From an uncultured Pirellulaceae bacterium (lineage in GTDB: Bacteria; Planctomycetota; Planctomycetia; Pirellulales; Pirellulaceae), in assembly GCA_905480235.1 (NCBI GenBank), contig CAJQPP010000045.1, positions 1 through 55,605 on the forward strand: DNA of 55,605 nt. Direction: 5' to 3'. The notes beneath the pieces were generated by a model, which had not been told where the DNA came from, did not search any database, and saw nothing but the letters and a program-made list of their open reading frames with translations. The number at the start of each line of letters is the position of its first letter. The stretch's first letter is position 1. Positions 10,290-19,812 of this stretch are shown one piece after another. A program made the translations under genes and the position numbers.

Positions 10290-10331
10290 ATCCAAAGCTT
10301 CTTCCAGCGAGAAAATAGCGATTTTCACACG

Positions 10332-10356
10332 CCGAGACGATTGCTTCGGTTTTTTT
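10332..10356 (+). terminator. Candidate rho-independent terminator after STAS gene
   Basis: About 42 bp after the STAS stop codon. A short stem CCGAG/TTCGG with an 8-base loop is followed at once by seven T residues (10350-10356). The stem is short (5 bp with one G-U pair), so confidence is modest. A second weak inverted repeat, GAAAAT-AGCG-ATTTTC, lies just upstream at 10311-10326. Confidence 0.4.
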
Positions 10357-10499
10357 GTTGCGCAATAAACCAACAATCCGGTATCTCCGGTAGATAGACA
10401 AGTCGGCTCGGCGTGGTCCGATTACAATAGATTTCGATCAAAAGATTGGCTGCCGCGCGGCAACCTCTCCGTTTCCGCACACTTTTTTCGACATCCAAG

Positions 10500-11843
10500 A
10501 TGGCCCGCTCGAACTGCATTTCGCACATTAAATTGCTGACGAGCCTTCTCCTGATGGCCCAATTCTTCGTCGTACCCGCCACCACCTTGGCCCAAGGCAA
10601 GCAAAAGAGGAAACCGGGCCCAGCATTAGTTAAAATCGATCAAGTCACGCTCAAACCCAGAGCAACCCGCCAGTCTTTCGTCGGTACCTTGGAACCCATC
10701 CGCCGCGCCGTGATCGGCAGTGCGGTAGAAGAGCGTGTAGAAGAGGTGCTGGTTCGTGAAGGCGACTTGGTCCTTGGTGGTGACACACAACCGACCACTC
10801 TCGTAAAACTGCACCGACAAGCGATTGAAATTGAACTCGAAGCGACCCAGATCGAACTCGATTTAAGGTCCGCTGCGATAACAGAATTGGTCGCCACCAT
10901 TCCCACCCAAATTGAAGCGGCCGAGGCTGAATTGGCACGCTTGGAAGCCCAATTGGAATACGCCCAACAAGTTTACCGACGGGTTCAGGGCCTTGGCAGC
11001 AGCATGTCGGAGAAGGAGGTGGAAGAGAGCGTTTCTTTATTTAACGCAGCCACCCAATCCTACAATGCCGCCAAAGCAGAATTGGCAAGATTGACCGCAA
11101 CGCGAGAAGTTAGATTACTGATAGCCACGCGAAACTTAGAACGCCAAAAAGCAGAATTAAAAAGAACTCAGGATCTTCTGTCACGTTATACGGTACTGGC
11201 GCCCTTCGAAGGTTACGTGACACGCAAAATGGTTGAACGTGGCAACTGGGTCACGAAAGGTACCCCGCTGGTTGAAATCATACAGCTTGATCCGATTGAA
11301 CTCCGGATCGAGGTACCGCAGGAATACTCGGTCAGTCTGCAAGAATCCTTCGATTCCGCAGGTGGAGACGAGGCTCCACTCCAGGCTGAAATTCGCATCG
11401 ACTCACTCCCGTCCCCCTTGCAAGGGATCGTGACACGAATTATTCCCGATGCTGATCCGGTCACGCGAACCGTTCCAGTCATCATCCGCATCCCCAACGC
11501 TCCCCAACGTACCGGCCAGAACCAGAGTCACCTCTTGAAGCCGGGCATGCTGGCGCGGGCTGAGCTTGATATTGGAAAAGGCCAGGCGGTGCTGATGGTG
11601 CCGAAAGATGCTTTAGTTTTGAACCAAGGCTCTGCTTCGGTTTACCTTGTCAAACCATTAGACGGAATCAAAAAAGCAAAACAAATTGCAGTGGAAACCG
11701 GTCGATCCAATGGTAACTGGATTGAAGTAACCGGAGACCTCGACGAAAATGACGAAGTCGTTGTGCAAGGCAACGAACGCCTCAGGGACGGGCAAGAGAT
11801 TCAAGTACTGGAAAACATAAACGCTCTAAATAACCATCCATAA
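10500..11843 (+). CDS. RND efflux periplasmic adaptor (HlyD/membrane-fusion family)
   Basis: A 447-residue protein from the ATG at 10500. An in-frame TTG at 10446 is less likely because the signal peptide (SHIKLLTSLLLMAQFFVVPATTLAQ) starts just after 10500. The order of parts is that of AcrA/MexA-type adaptors: N-terminal beta-barrel and lipoyl half (VGTLEPIRRAVIG...VLVREGDLV), a long alpha-helical hairpin at about residues 120-230 (IELEATQIELDLR...LERQKAELKRTQDLL), the second lipoyl half (YTVLAPFEGYVTRKMVERGNWV), then barrel and membrane-proximal domains (VPKDALVLNQGSASVYLV). It bridges the permease encoded 87 bp downstream to an outer-membrane channel that is not in this window. There is no lipobox Cys, so it is probably soluble or held by interactions. 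The substrate cannot be told. Confidence 0.92.
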   Translation: MARSNCISHIKLLTSLLLMAQFFVVPATTLAQGKQKRKPGPALVKIDQVTLKPRATRQSFVGTLEPIRRAVIGSAVEERVEEVLVREGDLVLGGDTQPTTLVKLHRQAIEIELEATQIELDLRSAAITELVATIPTQIEAAEAELARLEAQLEYAQQVYRRVQGLGSSMSEKEVEESVSLFNAATQSYNAAKAELARLTATREVRLLIATRNLERQKAELKRTQDLLSRYTVLAPFEGYVTRKMVERGNWVTKGTPLVEIIQLDPIELRIEVPQEYSVSLQESFDSAGGDEAPLQAEIRIDSLPSPLQGIVTRIIPDADPVTRTVPVIIRIPNAPQRTGQNQSHLLKPGMLARAELDIGKGQAVLMVPKDALVLNQGSASVYLVKPLDGIKKAKQIAVETGRSNGNWIEVTGDLDENDEVVVQGNERLRDGQEIQVLENINALNNHP

Positions 11844-11930
11844 GCAACGCAAGTATCCACCTCGGTACTTACCGCCGCCAGAAGGCTTGGCTTCCCTAGC
11901 TTCCGCAATAGCACACTGGATTCAAACTCC

Positions 11931-14900
11931 ATGCAACCCAAATCATTCATCCTGGAAAATCCGGTCAAGGTCGCCGTCGGCGTAATCTTGGTGGTGATGT
12001 TTGGGTTGATCGCAGCTTTTCAAATGCCGATGCAATTGTCGCCGGAGGTAGAGCGACCGGTCATTTCCGTTCGCACGAATTGGCGCGGAGCCAGTCCTCA
12101 GGAAATCGAAAAAGAGATCGTCAACGAGCAGGAAGAACAGCTTAAAAGTGTAGCCGGTGTCGTTCGCATGACCTCGGAATCGTCAGATTCGCGTGCAGAG
12201 ATTGAACTGGAGTTCGCGGTCGGCACCGACATGAAAGAGGCTCTGTTGACGGTCAACAGTGCGTTGCAGCAGGTTCGCGATTACCCCATGGACGCCGACC
12301 GTCCCCGCATTTCGACGTCTTCCAATAGCGACCGCTCGATCGCTTGGTTTATTCTCAGTGCCGCACCACCGTCTCTTCAGCAGCTCGATGATTTTGTCTC
12401 TCGACATCCTGACCTGAGAGACGAGATAGACCATGTCACCGTCGCGTACGAAAGTAGTCCCGGTTTATCAGCATTTCGCCTGAGAGAGTTCGTCGAAGCC
12501 CATCCGGAAGCCATCGAATTGCTGCCCGCCGAAATCGACGTGACCCAAATGCGGAAGTTTGCCGAAGATGTCATCGAAGCTTCGTTCGAGAGAGTCTCCG
12601 GTGTTGGCAATGCAGACGTACGCGGTGGCCAAGAACGCGAATTACAAGTCCGCGTCGACCCAACTCGCTTGGCCGCCCGAGGACTGACGATTGGTGATGT
12701 CACGCAAGTCCTGCGGCAAGAAAACCAAGACGTTTCAGCGGGTGATTTCTGGGAAGGAAAGCGGCGCTACGTAGTGCGCACATTGGGCCAGTACGAATCC
12801 GAGGAAGAGGTCGCCAACCAAATTATCCGCAATGCAGAGGGGAATCCCATCTACATTCGAGATGTCGCCGATGTCTCACTGGGGTATAAAAAACCAACCG
12901 GTTTCGTCCGCCGCTACGGTGTCTCAAATATTTCGATTAGCATCTCAAGAGAGGTGGGTTCGAATGTCTTCGATGTCATGCAGGGCCTGAAAAGAGAACA
13001 AAAACGGCTCAACGAAACCGTGCTAAAGAACAAGGGCCTGGTGCTGACCCAAGTTTACGACGAAACCGTTTACATCGATTCGGCCATCAGCTTGGTAAAT
13101 CAAAACATCGTTTTGGGTAGTGCGTTAACGGTTATTATCCTCATGCTGTTTCTGCATATGGGCGCCCGAACATTAACCTTCGTACCCTTACTCGCCGGTT
13201 CGGCTATCGCCGCTGTGTGGGTTTCACCGTGGTTCTTTATCCTAACCCTGTCGCTGATCTTGATTGCCGGTTTTTGGTTTGCTCGCGGCACTCTCGTTGT
13301 CGCCATGGCGATACCGATCAGTATCATCGGAACATTTCTGTTGTTAAAAGGTATGGATCGCACGCTGAATGTCATCAGTTTGGCAGGCTTGGCGTTTGCG
13401 GTCGGCATGTTAGTCGACAACGCCGTCGTCGTGCTGGAGAACATTTATCGTTATTACCAACAAGGATTAAGCCCACGGGAATCTGCTCGACGCGGCGTTC
13501 AGGAAGTTTGGGGCGCGGTTCTGGCATCGACGTTAACGACACTTTTTGTTTTCCTGCCCGTGATTTTTTTACGCGGGGAAGCGGGGCAATTGTTCGCCGA
13601 CATCGCACTGGCCATCAGTTCGGCGGTTGGCCTTTCATTACTCGTCAGCGTGTTGGTGATTCCCACGGCGGCATCGCGGATACTCAGCCGGCGGAAGACC
13701 GAGCAATCGCAAACCGGATTGGCGATCCGCATCCAAAAAATTGCCCGCGGAATTTCCGATCGAATCATTCACGGGAATGCCTGGATCCAAAGAGGACTGG
13801 GACGGCGTTTGGCAGTCGCTTTTGGCTTGATCGCATTGGCCATTGGCTTGGCCTGGTGGCTCAAACCTGAAATCGAATATCTACCCTCTGGCAATCGCAA
13901 CCTCGTTTTTTGCCGCGTCATGCCGCCACCGGGCTATAACGTAGAACAAATGGGATCCATGGGGGAGCAGGTTGAGAAAGCCCTGCGTCCTTACTGGGAC
14001 GTTGACCTCGCGTCCGCCGGATCTGGAGAAATGGATTATCCGGCGATCGCCGATTTTTTCTACGTCGCTCGCGGCCAAATGGTCTTCGTCGGACTGCGTG
14101 CTGACGACCCCATGCGCGCCCGCGAACTAATCCCGCTATTGCAGTCAAAACTAAAAGGATTGTTTCCCGGTGTGATTGTTGTGGCTTCGCAAAGCAGCAT
14201 CTTCGGACGTGGACTGGGCGGCGGACGAAATATCGAAGTCCAAGTGGTCGGCCCCGAACTGGAGCAACTGGTTGATGTGGGCGGCCAAATCATGCGTGGA
14301 GTGAAACGGGAATTCACACCGGACACCCAAGCTCGACCGGTTCCCAGCCTTGACCTATCGAGCCCAGAACTACATGTCACAGCCAAACCGGTCATGGCCA
14401 GCCAACTGGGGATGACAAATTCAGAAATCGGTTCGGCGATCAACACGCTCATCGACGGTGCCTACGTAGGCGATTATTTTGTACAGGGTGAGAAAATTGA
14501 TTTGGTCGTGCTGGGTTCGGATTCCTATCGCGGTAAGACGCAAGATTTAAGACAGGAGTACGTGGCCACGCCGAGTCGCCGAAATCCGGTTCGTTTGGAC
14601 TCCTTTGCGGACATTAAACTGGGCTCCGGACCTCAACAAATTAACCATAGCGAACGCCAAAGAACGGTCTCCATTGAAGTCACTCCGCCCGACAACATTT
14701 CGTTGGAACGGGCCATTTCGATTATCCAAAACAACATCGTGGGAGATCTCGAACAAAGGGGCGAACTTGAGGGCGGCTATCAGATAATCCTTAGTGGTAC
14801 CGCCGATAAACTCGCCGTGACATGGACGGAATTGAAATGGAATATTTTGCTTGCCATCCTCATCACCTATCTGTTAATGGCCGCATTATTTGAATCGTTT

Positions 14901-15545
14901 GCCTATCCACTGGTGATTATTTTGAGCGTCCCCATGGGGGCCGTCGGCGGGTTACTGGGCCTCAAGTGCCTCGGGTTTTACCTGGCTCTACGCGGGGACC
15001 CTATCCAGAATCTGGATGTGTTAACGATGCTGGGATTTGTCATTCTCATCGGTACCGTTGTTAACAATGCCATTTTGATCGTCCATCAAGCGCTATTACA
15101 AATTCGCACGCAGAACCAAACCCCAGCAGCAGCGGTGCTGGAAGGTGTACGCAAACGTATTCGGCCCATTTTCATGACCACCGCAACGACGGTTTGCGGG
15201 TTATCTCCATTGGTCTTTTTCCCTGGTGCGGGCAGCGAGCTTTATCGCGGCTTGGGTAGCGTGGTGCTGGGTGGACTTGTCATCTCGACAATTTTCACAT
15301 TATTTCTGATCCCCACACTGTTCACATTAATGGTGGATGCTCAAAACGCGTTGGCAAAGCATCATGACGCGGACCAAACAAAGACTCAAACATCGGTAAC
15401 GGACCAAACGGATCCTTCCAACGCGAGTGAGCCAACAGAAGAACCGGCGATTTCATCAAACGAGGATTCAAAAGAAACTGATGCTGAGCCATCGGAAATC
15501 GCGCCTGAAACCGCCCCCGCCATATCTACCCACACCGGATCTTGA
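11931..15545 (+). CDS. RND-family efflux permease with unusual insertions
   Basis: A 1204-residue inner-membrane proton-driven exporter, longer than the usual 1020-1050. The N-terminus (FILENPVKVAVGVILVVMFG), the TM4 motif GMLVDNAVVVLENI and the TM10 motif GTVVNNAILIV identify the family. The second of the paired TM4 Asp residues is Asn, as in a subset of RND pumps. Two insertions are visible. One is a charged stretch of about 65 residues in the first porter domain (from LSAAPPSLQQLDDFVSR on). The other is a hydrophobic stretch of about 45 residues between FLHMGAR and ARGTLVVAMAIPISIIGTF, which looks like an extra membrane hairpin. The last 60 residues form an acidic, Thr/Ser/Pro-rich tail. 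It is transcribed with the adaptor upstream. Substrates are unknown. Confidence 0.93.
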   Translation: MQPKSFILENPVKVAVGVILVVMFGLIAAFQMPMQLSPEVERPVISVRTNWRGASPQEIEKEIVNEQEEQLKSVAGVVRMTSESSDSRAEIELEFAVGTDMKEALLTVNSALQQVRDYPMDADRPRISTSSNSDRSIAWFILSAAPPSLQQLDDFVSRHPDLRDEIDHVTVAYESSPGLSAFRLREFVEAHPEAIELLPAEIDVTQMRKFAEDVIEASFERVSGVGNADVRGGQERELQVRVDPTRLAARGLTIGDVTQVLRQENQDVSAGDFWEGKRRYVVRTLGQYESEEEVANQIIRNAEGNPIYIRDVADVSLGYKKPTGFVRRYGVSNISISISREVGSNVFDVMQGLKREQKRLNETVLKNKGLVLTQVYDETVYIDSAISLVNQNIVLGSALTVIILMLFLHMGARTLTFVPLLAGSAIAAVWVSPWFFILTLSLILIAGFWFARGTLVVAMAIPISIIGTFLLLKGMDRTLNVISLAGLAFAVGMLVDNAVVVLENIYRYYQQGLSPRESARRGVQEVWGAVLASTLTTLFVFLPVIFLRGEAGQLFADIALAISSAVGLSLLVSVLVIPTAASRILSRRKTEQSQTGLAIRIQKIARGISDRIIHGNAWIQRGLGRRLAVAFGLIALAIGLAWWLKPEIEYLPSGNRNLVFCRVMPPPGYNVEQMGSMGEQVEKALRPYWDVDLASAGSGEMDYPAIADFFYVARGQMVFVGLRADDPMRARELIPLLQSKLKGLFPGVIVVASQSSIFGRGLGGGRNIEVQVVGPELEQLVDVGGQIMRGVKREFTPDTQARPVPSLDLSSPELHVTAKPVMASQLGMTNSEIGSAINTLIDGAYVGDYFVQGEKIDLVVLGSDSYRGKTQDLRQEYVATPSRRNPVRLDSFADIKLGSGPQQINHSERQRTVSIEVTPPDNISLERAISIIQNNIVGDLEQRGELEGGYQIILSGTADKLAVTWTELKWNILLAILITYLLMAALFESFAYPLVIILSVPMGAVGGLLGLKCLGFYLALRGDPIQNLDVLTMLGFVILIGTVVNNAILIVHQALLQIRTQNQTPAAAVLEGVRKRIRPIFMTTATTVCGLSPLVFFPGAGSELYRGLGSVVLGGLVISTIFTLFLIPTLFTLMVDAQNALAKHHDADQTKTQTSVTDQTDPSNASEPTEEPAISSNEDSKETDAEPSEIAPETAPAISTHTGS

Positions 15546-15677
15546 CTGCCCTCTCTTAAAATCGGGGCACAGCGTTACCCTCTGGCGGTCTGCATAAGTC
15601 ATTGATCCACTGGGATATTTCCGACTCGCAAAGAAGGGGACTTTCGGCGCAGCGTTTCGCATGGTTCAATCTTCTCC

Positions 15678-16703
15678 ATGAAAGCAATCGAATTAAAAGC
15701 TCCGCAACAATTCCGGCGGATCGAAATCACAGAACCCGCATCACCATCTCCAGGCCAAGTGCTTGTCCGTAGCCATGTGATGGGCATTTGTGGCACAGAT
15801 GTCAGTTGTTACCTGGGAAAGTTCCCGTTTTTTGATTACCCCCGAATCCCCGGCCATGAATTGGGTGTGGAAGTGCTCGCGGTGGGGCCAGACGTTGGAT
15901 CTGTAAAGGTCGGTGACCGTTGTAGCGTAGAACCCTACATTCACTGTGGTGATTGTTACGCTTGCCGACGGGGTGCTACAAATTGTTGTGCCCAGCTTAA
16001 AGTCGTCGGCGTCATGATGAACGGCGGTCTTTGTGACCAATTTCTGATCCAGGCAGAAAAACTACACCCATCAGCGGTGCTGAGTTACCAGCAATTATCG
16101 TTGGTCGAAACGCTGGCGATCGGTTACCACGCCACGCAAAGAGGCGATCCTCAAAAAGCGGATCAAGTTCTTATCATTGGCGCGGGGCCCATTGGTTTGG
16201 CGACACTCGAATTCACCCGATTGACCGGTGCCGACATCACGGTAATGGACATGAGCGAGGAACGCCTGAAATTTTGTGCGGATAACTACGGTATTAAAAA
16301 TCTGATTCCATTTACGTCTCAGGAAGATAGCCTGGATCAAATGCGACAAATGACCAACGGGGATGGGTTCCAAGTTGTGACGGATGCCACTGGCAACCAG
16401 CATTCCATGAACGCCGCCCTGCCATTAGTCGCCCCCACCGGCACACTCGTTTATGTTGGAATCACTACCGAGCAAATTGGTTTCCCACATCCGCAAATGC
16501 ATCGACCGGAAATGACCATCAAAGCTTCCCGCAATGCCTTGCCGGGAGATTTCGTTGAGATCATTCGTTTGATCGAGCAAGGCCAGGTCAACACCGATCC
16601 ATGGGTCACCCACCAAACCCATTTTGAACATTTGATTGACGATTTCCCCAAATTCATTGCGCCTGACTCAGGCGTTATCAAAGCCATCATTCAGATCCAA
16701 TAG
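15678..16703 (+). CDS. Zinc-dependent MDR-family alcohol/polyol dehydrogenase
   Basis: A 341-residue medium-chain dehydrogenase. It has the catalytic-zinc motif GICGTDVSCY, the GHE motif (IPGHELGVEV), the four-cysteine structural-zinc loop in HCGDCYACRRGATNCC and the nucleotide-binding motif GAGPIGLATLEF with an acidic residue at the end of the second strand (MDMS), which favours NAD(H). The family includes sorbitol, L-idonate, threonine and galactonate-type dehydrogenases. The KDPG-type aldolase begins only 5 bp downstream and a KDG-type kinase follows, so oxidation of a sugar or sugar acid that feeds a 2-keto-3-deoxy-acid pathway is likely. The substrate itself is inferred. Confidence 0.88.
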   Translation: MKAIELKAPQQFRRIEITEPASPSPGQVLVRSHVMGICGTDVSCYLGKFPFFDYPRIPGHELGVEVLAVGPDVGSVKVGDRCSVEPYIHCGDCYACRRGATNCCAQLKVVGVMMNGGLCDQFLIQAEKLHPSAVLSYQQLSLVETLAIGYHATQRGDPQKADQVLIIGAGPIGLATLEFTRLTGADITVMDMSEERLKFCADNYGIKNLIPFTSQEDSLDQMRQMTNGDGFQVVTDATGNQHSMNAALPLVAPTGTLVYVGITTEQIGFPHPQMHRPEMTIKASRNALPGDFVEIIRLIEQGQVNTDPWVTHQTHFEHLIDDFPKFIAPDSGVIKAIIQIQ

Positions 16704-16708
16704 CGCTA

Positions 16709-17329
16709 ATGTCTGAAGTATACGATTCGTTAATCCGACACCAAATCATTCCCGTCATTCGTATTGATAATACTGCTGACGCAAATCCATTGTTTGCTGC
16801 TTTAGAGCAGGGTGGATTGCCAATCGCCGAGATTACTTTGCGTACGCCCCACGCCATCGAGGCCATTCAGTTGGCAGCTCAACGCGAGCGATTTATGGTC
16901 GGCGCAGGGACGGTGCTGAATGCCGGCGACTGCCAAGCAGTATTAGACGCAGGGGCGAAATTTGTCGTGTCCCCAGGGCTCGATGAAGCCGTTGTGAACC
17001 TGTGTCGACAACATGGCACTCCCTGTTTCCCGGGAGTGGCGACCCCGTCAGAGATCCAAAAGGCCTCCAATTTGGGAGTGCGAACGGTCAAGTTTTTCCC
17101 AGCCGAACCGCTCGGCGGGATCAAGATGTTGTCCGCTCTAGCGGCGCCTTTCCATCAAATGAAATTCATTCCCACGGGGGGAATCAACGCCTCCAATGCC
17201 GCGTCTTACCTTGCGCTCGATTACGTTGACGCCATTGGAGGCAGCTGGATGGTAAAACCGACCCTCTATGCAGATGGAAATTTTTCCGAAGTTACTCGGC
17301 TCGCAAAACAGGCGATGACGCTCGTTTAA
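16709..17329 (+). CDS. KHG/KDPG aldolase (2-dehydro-3-deoxy-(phospho)gluconate aldolase)
   Basis: A 206-residue class I aldolase of the Eda type, the normal length. The conserved Glu is in IAEITLRTPHA and the Schiff-base Lys is in VRTVKFFPAEPLGG. The phosphate-binding PTGGI is also present. It cleaves 2-keto-3-deoxy-6-phosphogluconate (or a related keto-deoxy acid phosphate) to pyruvate and glyceraldehyde-3-phosphate. It follows the dehydrogenase by 5 bp and precedes a PfkB kinase, giving a compact Entner-Doudoroff-like branch for sugar acids. Confidence 0.92.
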   Translation: MSEVYDSLIRHQIIPVIRIDNTADANPLFAALEQGGLPIAEITLRTPHAIEAIQLAAQRERFMVGAGTVLNAGDCQAVLDAGAKFVVSPGLDEAVVNLCRQHGTPCFPGVATPSEIQKASNLGVRTVKFFPAEPLGGIKMLSALAAPFHQMKFIPTGGINASNAASYLALDYVDAIGGSWMVKPTLYADGNFSEVTRLAKQAMTLV

Positions 17330-17433
17330 TCCGCACCATTTTTCTTTTAATTCAAAGACTTTATGGGGACCGTCATTCTAATCGCGGTGCATTAGATTGA
17401 CGTTTCCCTGTGATCTCAGGGGCTCGAAACCAA

Positions 17434-18525
17434 ATGGAAATAAAACCGGTCGATCAATGCCGTTTTGATATCTTATCTCTGGGCGAAGTCATGCTACGCC
17501 TCGATCCAGGCGAGGGACGAATTCGCACCGCTCGCCAATTCGATGTCTGGGAAGGTGGCGGAGAATACAATGTCGCCCGTGGTTTGAGTCGTTGTTTTGG
17601 TCAACGCGCAGCACTTGTTTCCGCCCTCGCCAAGAATGAAGTAGGCCACCTTCTAGAAAATTTAATTTTGGCAGGCGGGGTAAATACGGAACATGTTCAG
17701 TGGCGTGAATTTGATGGCGTCGGCCGGGCGACACGCAATGGCCTGAATTTTGTGGAACGTGGATTTGGCGTCCGTGCGGCCTTGGGAGTTTCTGATCGCG
17801 GCCATTCCGCGGCATCGCAACTGCAACCCAATGAAATCGACTGGGACTTCCTTTTTGGCGAACTGGGCGTTCGCTGGTTTCATACGGGCGGCATTTATGC
17901 TGCGTTGTCGGAAACAACCCCTCATGTAATCAAGGAAGCACTCACTGCCGCGAAACGACATGGCACCATCTGTTCTTACGACTTGAATTTTAGACCCTCG
18001 TTGTGGAATCAGTTCGGTGGCAAGGCTGCTTGCCAAAAAGTAAATCGCGAACTCGCCCCACTAGTCGATGTCATGCTTGGCAACGAAGAGGATTTCACCG
18101 CATGCCTGGGCTTGGAGGTGGGCGGGCTTGATTCCAATCTGGCCACGCCTCCGGCAGAAGCCTATCAAACGATGATTAGCGAAGCCGTCAGTCTGTTCCC
18201 AAATCTTCAAGTCGTTGCCACCACACTGCGAACGGTCGTATCGGCTTCGCAAAACCATTGGCAAGCCATTTGTTGGCACGCAGACCAAGTCTATTCTTCC
18301 ATCAATCGCCAACACCTGGAAATCCTCGACCGCGTTGGAGGTGGAGACAGTTTTGCCTCGGGCTTGATTTACGGTCTCTTACAGGGATTCTCGCCGCAAA
18401 AATCGGTGGAATACGGCGCGGCACATGGTGCCCTGGCCATGACCACGCCCGGCGATACCACGATGGCCAGCTTGCCGGAAGTCGTCGCTTTAGTCGAAGG
18501 AAAATCAGCGCGGGTTAAACGTTAA
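17434..18525 (+). CDS. PfkB-family carbohydrate kinase, probable 2-keto-3-deoxygluconate kinase
   Basis: A 363-residue ribokinase-fold enzyme. The N-terminal strand ILSLGEVMLRLDPGEG and the substrate-binding GGGEYNVARGLSR are followed by the C-terminal PfkB signature (LDRVGGGDSFASGLIYGL), whose Asp is the catalytic base. The usual G-A-G-D anion hole is G-G-G-D here. KDG kinases commonly have the same opening, and the aldolase just upstream uses the product KDPG, so KDG kinase is the best guess. The ATG at 17434 is preferred to the GTG at 17410 because similarity starts just after it. It converges on the epimerase gene with only 14 bp between stop codons. Confidence 0.85.
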   Translation: MEIKPVDQCRFDILSLGEVMLRLDPGEGRIRTARQFDVWEGGGEYNVARGLSRCFGQRAALVSALAKNEVGHLLENLILAGGVNTEHVQWREFDGVGRATRNGLNFVERGFGVRAALGVSDRGHSAASQLQPNEIDWDFLFGELGVRWFHTGGIYAALSETTPHVIKEALTAAKRHGTICSYDLNFRPSLWNQFGGKAACQKVNRELAPLVDVMLGNEEDFTACLGLEVGGLDSNLATPPAEAYQTMISEAVSLFPNLQVVATTLRTVVSASQNHWQAICWHADQVYSSINRQHLEILDRVGGGDSFASGLIYGLLQGFSPQKSVEYGAAHGALAMTTPGDTTMASLPEVVALVEGKSARVKR

Positions 18526-18539
18526 ATCGCCCGCCATTC

Positions 18540-19742
18540 TCAATCGGCATCCCGCGCCTCAGCCAAGGTTTCCAGCAAATCCCATGCGATCAATTGCATG
18601 CGTGGTAAATGGAACGGCCCTTTCCACAGATTGCCTTTTAACGGGGTAACGACCTGCCCGTCGCGACGTAAATATCCAAACCACTCTCCATGTTCAGTAT
18701 CATGAAAATGGTTGTGAGACCATTCATGGATTTGCTGGTGCCAATTTGCGTATTTCGCATCGCCGGTGATCTTCCAAGCCATGAGGGTGGCGATGATGGC
18801 CTCATTGTGCGGCCACCAAAATTTCATATCCTGCCAATACTCCTGAATGGGTTTCCCATCAAGACTCGTGAAATACAACAAACCGCCATGCTCTTCGTCC
18901 CACCCTCGGTGCCACATCCAATCCAGCATCTGGCAACCAAGCTTTTGTAAACTTGTATCTTGGCGATAGCTGCCTTCATTCATAATGAACCATGCCGCTT
19001 CAATCGCATGCCCCGGGTTCAAGGTCCGCCCATCAAAATGATCCTGAACCTCACCTTGCAGGCCCACATTTTCCATCACGCATTTCAAATCCGGTTTACA
19101 AAAATCTTTTTGTATTTCTGCGATACTTTGGTCAATCCATGCATCGGCCGTTGCCAATTGGATGGAATCTCGAAGCTGCTGAGCCGTAACCATCGCAATC
19201 ATCGAAAAACCAATCCCTTTGCTGGGACGACTTGCTGCAAATTTCGGATTTTCGCACTCTGATTTATCCGTCGCGACGAACGCTTCAAAACATGCCTCGG
19301 CCTGTTGGGCATACTCTTCGCTGCCAGTTGCCTGCGCCCATTCCCCGTAAGCGATTGCCGCAAAACTCTCTGAAAAAGCATAGCGGCGTTTGCGAATCGG
19401 TTCACCTTGGCGGGTCAAATGGAACCACATCCGACCATCTTCGATGTCAAAACAAAACCGGCTTATGAAATCGAGATTGCGTTCTGCTGTCTCCAACCAA
19501 CTCGGGCGTAGGGGATGATTCTGAAGCAGTCGATGGTTGTATAACTCTCCCAACAGCCAAGTAAACCGTCCCTGTTGCCAGACGCCTTTGTCGTCATCAA
19601 TCACAGCACCGGTTCGATCAAGCGAGGTAATAATGCCTCCGAATTCTTGGTCGACCCCGTGCTTCATCCAAAAAGGCAGCACCTCATCGAGTAGGCTGTC
19701 GCGATAAGAGCTTATCAATTGTTGGATTTGATTTTTTTCCAT
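18540..19742 (-). CDS. AGE-family epimerase/isomerase (N-acylglucosamine 2-epimerase type)
   Basis: A 400-residue (alpha/alpha)6-barrel protein. Features of the family are GVWQQGRFTWLLGELYN near residue 55, the His-containing LNPGHAIEAAWF near residue 240, and the second catalytic His in KFWWPHNEAI near residue 310, followed by HGEWFGYLRRDG. Members interconvert GlcNAc and ManNAc, mannose and glucose, or cellobiose epimers. A lyase of the N-acetylneuraminate type and a sialic-acid-mutarotase-like transporter lie 1-5 kb away, so ManNAc/GlcNAc epimerisation is the preferred role. The sugar specificity is inferred. Confidence 0.88.
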   Translation of the reverse strand: MEKNQIQQLISSYRDSLLDEVLPFWMKHGVDQEFGGIITSLDRTGAVIDDDKGVWQQGRFTWLLGELYNHRLLQNHPLRPSWLETAERNLDFISRFCFDIEDGRMWFHLTRQGEPIRKRRYAFSESFAAIAYGEWAQATGSEEYAQQAEACFEAFVATDKSECENPKFAASRPSKGIGFSMIAMVTAQQLRDSIQLATADAWIDQSIAEIQKDFCKPDLKCVMENVGLQGEVQDHFDGRTLNPGHAIEAAWFIMNEGSYRQDTSLQKLGCQMLDWMWHRGWDEEHGGLLYFTSLDGKPIQEYWQDMKFWWPHNEAIIATLMAWKITGDAKYANWHQQIHEWSHNHFHDTEHGEWFGYLRRDGQVVTPLKGNLWKGPFHLPRMQLIAWDLLETLAEARDAD

Positions 19743-19812
19743 GATCGGATCACCTGTCTAAATCTGACCTGAATAATGAAACGGGATTAGTTCTTCGAGG
19801 GTTATTTCAAAA

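Noticed and set aside
13217..13870. 217-codon open frame inside the RND permease gene
   Set aside because: Out-of-frame shadow of a well-supported membrane protein, with no recognisable domain.
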